Shown: in pieces, positions 61,900 through 64,000 of the stretch
How the letters are laid out: every line of letters begins with the position of its first letter
Numbering within the stretch: position 1 is the first letter of the stretch
NCBI GenBank assembly: GCA_016776505.1
Contig: JADHTG010000001.1
Location: 44,202-108,201, forward strand
Direction: 5' to 3'
DNA from: Bacteroidota bacterium
GTDB taxonomy: Bacteria; Bacteroidota; Bacteroidia; CAILMK01; JAAYUY01
DNA length: 64,000 nt
Notes under the pieces: model-generated
Told to the model about the DNA's origin: nothing
The model's database searches: none
What the model saw: only the letters and a program-made list of their open reading frames with translations
Position numbers and translations under genes: made by a program

Positions 61900-62913
61900 A
61901 TGAAAGCATTAAAATGGATCGGAATTGTATTGATACTGTTGATTGCAATTCTTTTTGTTATTTCTCTGTTTCTACCTTCAGATTATTACACAGAAAAATC
62001 TATTGTAATTGATGCTCCTGCATGGTCTGTATATGAAGAAGTAGCAGACTATAACAATTGGCCAAAATGGGATCCCTGGAATGCTGCTGACACCAATATG
62101 GTTAGCACAGTGGAAGGTGAAATGGGCGTTGGGCAAACCAGAAGCTGGACAAGTGAAACCCAGGGAAGCGGATCTATGGAAACTCTTGAAATGGCAGAAA
62201 ATGAGATGTCCAAGGGAAAACTACTATTTGTAGATATGGATAAACCTGCCTTCAATAAATTTGTCCTGGAAGAAGTGGAAGAAGGAACTAAAACAACCTG
62301 GTCAATTGAAGGAGAAATCGGCTTCAATCCAATTGGAAGATATTGGGTTTTATTATCTCGCGGAAAAATGAAAAAATCCTTTGAAACCGGTTTGAATAAT
62401 CTAAAAGCTCTTTGTGAAGCAAAACCAAAGGAAAAAGCTCCTGAGATTATTGTGGAAGTGAAAGAATTTCCGGGTGTGAAATATATTGGAATTAAACATA
62501 CCGTAACTGATATGATGACAATAGGAACAATTATGGAGCAGGATTTTCAGGTATTGACTGCATTTATGGGAGTTAATAAGATTGAAATGGCCGGTCCTCC
62601 ATTTACACGCTATTTGCAATGGAGTGAAACAGGAGGAGACACTATAATCTTTGAAGTTTGTGCACCTGTAAAGGATGAAGTAAAAGGAGATGATCATGTG
62701 TACTTCGGAGAAATCATGCCTTGCAAGGTAGCAGCTACCATGCATTTTGGCAAATACGAAGAAGTCGGTTCCGCTTACTATGCTATTGAAGATTATATCA
62801 AAGCAAATGCACTGGAAATGTCTGGTGCTCCCTGGGAGTCTTATTTAACAGATCCTCATTCAGAAGCGGATACCAGTAAATGGATGACTGAAGTTTATTA
62901 TCCAGTTAAATAA
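61900..62913 (+). CDS. SRPBCC domain fused to GyrI-like ligand-binding domain, membrane-anchored
   Basis: 337 residues: one N-terminal helix (about 5-25), a START/SRPBCC hydrophobic-pocket domain (about 32-175, SIVIDAPAWSVYEEVADYNN and FETGLNNLKALCE) and a GyrI-like small-molecule-binding domain (about 185-337, FPGVKYIGIKHTV, TMHFGKYEEVGSAYYAIEDY). The latter is the effector domain of AraC-type regulators, without a DNA-binding part here. Such fusions occur in Bacteroidota; the ligand is unknown. A strong terminator follows. Confidence 0.85.
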   Translation: MKALKWIGIVLILLIAILFVISLFLPSDYYTEKSIVIDAPAWSVYEEVADYNNWPKWDPWNAADTNMVSTVEGEMGVGQTRSWTSETQGSGSMETLEMAENEMSKGKLLFVDMDKPAFNKFVLEEVEEGTKTTWSIEGEIGFNPIGRYWVLLSRGKMKKSFETGLNNLKALCEAKPKEKAPEIIVEVKEFPGVKYIGIKHTVTDMMTIGTIMEQDFQVLTAFMGVNKIEMAGPPFTRYLQWSETGGDTIIFEVCAPVKDEVKGDDHVYFGEIMPCKVAATMHFGKYEEVGSAYYAIEDYIKANALEMSGAPWESYLTDPHSEADTSKWMTEVYYPVK

Positions 62914-62936
62914 TTGCTTCAGGAAGCGAAAGTAAT

Positions 62937-62968
62937 GCCCCATTGTTTTAAATGATGGGGCTTTTTTT
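62937..62968 (+). terminator. Intrinsic terminator after the SRPBCC-GyrI gene
   Basis: GCCCCAT and ATGGGGC flank an 11-base loop, followed by TTTTTTT. It ends at the stop of the convergent gene (62967). Confidence 0.92.
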
Positions 62969-63629
62969 ATTCCACTGTAAGTATTAATGATCCAGGAATT
63001 AACTTTTCGCCTTGAGTTGTAATGTCTGCCCATACTTTTGCTGCAATAATTATATCCCCCGCTTTAGGATCAACAAGCATCTTTTCACAATTAGAGCATA
63101 AGCTTGCTCCATGTACTTGAAAAGTAGATGCACCCGCGTCTTTAGGCTTATATAGAAATTGATATTTTATAATGGTGTAGGTTAAATCACCCGGACAGTT
63201 TTCCATATAAATGCGAATGTCTCGTGTTTTTTTTACTGCATCAGCACTTATAACACCAGAAGTCTTTCCTCCAAATTCTACTTCAGGACTTGAAATATAC
63301 TTAATCGGGTATTTTATTCTTCTAAATTTTTTGGGGGTTCCATTCTCAGATTTGATAAATGTCAGGAGTGCATCTTGTTTTTCAAGTCCCTCTTCATACG
63401 GAATATTGACAATAAACAATCCGTCTTTGATCACAACTGTTCCATGACTACAAATCACTTTAATATCTTCAATATTAATGGCATCGCAATGCAATTCAAT
63501 TTTGTTGTCCCAACCCACATACAAAGCATCTCCGCTGTGATTTACAACTTTTGCTTTTTTCAGGAATTGTGCATTGACATTTGAACTAATAATTGAGAAG
63601 CTGATTAAGATAAAAAGTAGATTTTTCAT
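62967..63629 (-). CDS. Secreted protein resembling the GldM C-terminal domains
   Basis: From ATG 63629 (220 residues) a signal peptide MKNLLFILISFSIISSNVNA is followed by Ig-like domains similar to those of the T9SS motor protein GldM: KVVNHSGDALYVGWDNKIEL, then ISSPEVEFGGKTSGVISADA, ending with GSLILTVE. There is no membrane helix or coiled coil as in whole GldM. A CxxC (LCSNCEKM) sits near 187. It may be a free periplasmic homologue. A -7 box lies at 63651-63658, after an earlier in-frame start, which supports 63629. Confidence 0.7.
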   Translation of the reverse strand: MKNLLFILISFSIISSNVNAQFLKKAKVVNHSGDALYVGWDNKIELHCDAINIEDIKVICSHGTVVIKDGLFIVNIPYEEGLEKQDALLTFIKSENGTPKKFRRIKYPIKYISSPEVEFGGKTSGVISADAVKKTRDIRIYMENCPGDLTYTIIKYQFLYKPKDAGASTFQVHGASLCSNCEKMLVDPKAGDIIIAAKVWADITTQGEKLIPGSLILTVE

Positions 63630-63650
63630 ATTCAGGTATTTTGGTGTAGA

Positions 63651-63658
63651 CAAATATA
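63651..63658 (-). promoter_or_regulatory. Bacteroidota -7 box of the GldM-C-like gene
   Basis: TATATTTG on the minus strand, exact TAnnTTTG, 21 bases before ATG 63629. Confidence 0.45.
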
Positions 63659-63699
63659 ACGAATAATAATGTCTGAAATTACGGAGAAATTGATTTTCT

Positions 63700-63717
63700 C
63701 CCGACTTTTAAGTCGGG
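63700..63717. repeat. Small palindrome, REP-like
   Basis: CCCGACTT-TT-AAGTCGGG, perfect 8-base arms. It lies between the GldM-C-like gene and the insertion sequence, 18 bases from another palindrome. Confidence 0.5.
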
Positions 63718-63735
63718 CTTTATAAAACATTTCAA

Positions 63736-63751
63736 AATGGCTTTAGCCATT
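63736..63751. repeat. Small palindrome next to the insertion sequence
   Basis: AATGGC-TTTA-GCCATT, perfect 6-base arms. It ends one or two bases before the likely end of the insertion sequence. Confidence 0.5.
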
Positions 63752-63752
63752 G

Positions 63753-64000
63753 GGAGTGTTCAACAAACTGTGTCATGATCAGTAATTCTATCTTCAAAGT
63801 AAATGAATAATTGGTTAATAATCATTGGCCAATCTCTTAAATTTCTCTTCCAGCGTTTATGGAACTGAATAGTAGCCAAATAGACAAGTTTTAACATAGC
63901 CATATCTGAAGTAAATGCTCCTTTAGATTTGGTTACTTTTCTGATCATACGATGGAATCCTTCAACTGTATTTGTTGTATAAATCAACTTTCTGATTTGT
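63753..64000. mobile_element. End of an IS256-family insertion sequence
   Basis: The transposase 3' end is followed by GAGTGTTCAACAAACTGTGT (read from 63754), which resembles IS256-family terminal repeats; the stop codon lies inside it. The boundary near 63753 is an estimate, since the other end is outside the window. Confidence 0.65.
63760..64000 (-). CDS. IS256-family transposase, C-terminal part (runs off the right edge)
   Basis: DDE transposase of the mutator type that moves its own element. The last 79 or so residues are visible and stay open to the window edge: IRKLIYTTNTVEGFHRMIRK, the catalytic-Glu region, then KSKGAFTSDMAMLKLVYLAT and RDWPMIINQLFIYFEDR, as in intact IS256 transposases. 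No frameshift or stop in the visible part, so the element may be complete. A start inside the window is not expected. Confidence 0.9.
   Translation of the reverse strand, partial: QIRKLIYTTNTVEGFHRMIRKVTKSKGAFTSDMAMLKLVYLATIQFHKRWKRNLRDWPMIINQLFIYFEDRITDHDTVC

Overview
The window is a stretch of Bacteroidota chromosome with low GC content. Four things support this: (i) SprA, a PorP/SprF protein, a PorE-like OmpA protein, a GldM-like domain and proteins with type A and type B type IX secretion (T9SS) tails; (ii) the gene order mdh-maeB-ruvA-sprA; (iii) many short-peptide lipoproteins ending in Cys; (iv) boxes of the form TAnnTTTG, the Bacteroidota -7 promoter element, just upstream of many starts, together with an almost complete lack of Shine-Dalgarno sequences. 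The genus cannot be named from sequence alone. No rRNA, tRNA, CRISPR array or prophage was seen.

Layout. 1-6523 (minus): start of sprA, ruvA, maeB, mdh. 6709-8774: gmd and fcl (GDP-L-fucose). 8950-13364: cysS, murB and two envelope lipoproteins. 13431-15514 (minus): family 2 glycosyltransferase and a flippase-like membrane protein. 15713-19187: ruvC and a membrane glycosyltransferase/TPR fusion. 19168-23452 (minus): small membrane protein, pfkA, sixA-like phosphatase, ppk1. 23569-25657 (minus): alkyltransferase-like protein, radical SAM/SPASM protein, lipoprotein. 25937-29600 (minus): NUDIX hydrolase, then the translation operon thrS-infC-rpmI-rplT. 29647-34285: TPR lipoprotein, orphan exosortase, C69 peptidase, a 55-residue ferredoxin, peptidase E. 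34478-40748: alaS and envelope genes. 40745-43396 (minus): a tightly coupled cassette of ribulose-phosphate-epimerase-CBS fusion, DAHP-synthase-like enzyme and KdsC-like phosphatase. 43533-48551: HMA lipoprotein, LysE exporter, GH3 amido synthetase, lipoprotein, POT transporter. 48856-54688: BNR-repeat secreted protein, carbonic anhydrase, membrane-anchored reductive-dehalogenase-like protein and a degenerate hydrolase. 54800-61840: T9SS module PorE-like/SprF diverging from a 14-repeat PKD adhesin. 61900-64000: SRPBCC-GyrI protein, GldM-C-like protein, and the end of an IS256-family transposase.

Most genes are housekeeping or envelope functions. The most interesting candidates are the epimerase-CBS/synthase/phosphatase cassette, which mirrors the Kdo pathway with different protein families; the reductive-dehalogenase-like protein carrying its own three-helix anchor next to a catalytically dead hydrolase; the symmetrical face-to-face promoter of the T9SS module; an apparent AUA start codon in infC; and a family of small palindromes whose stems differ but whose loops keep GGAA/TTCC.
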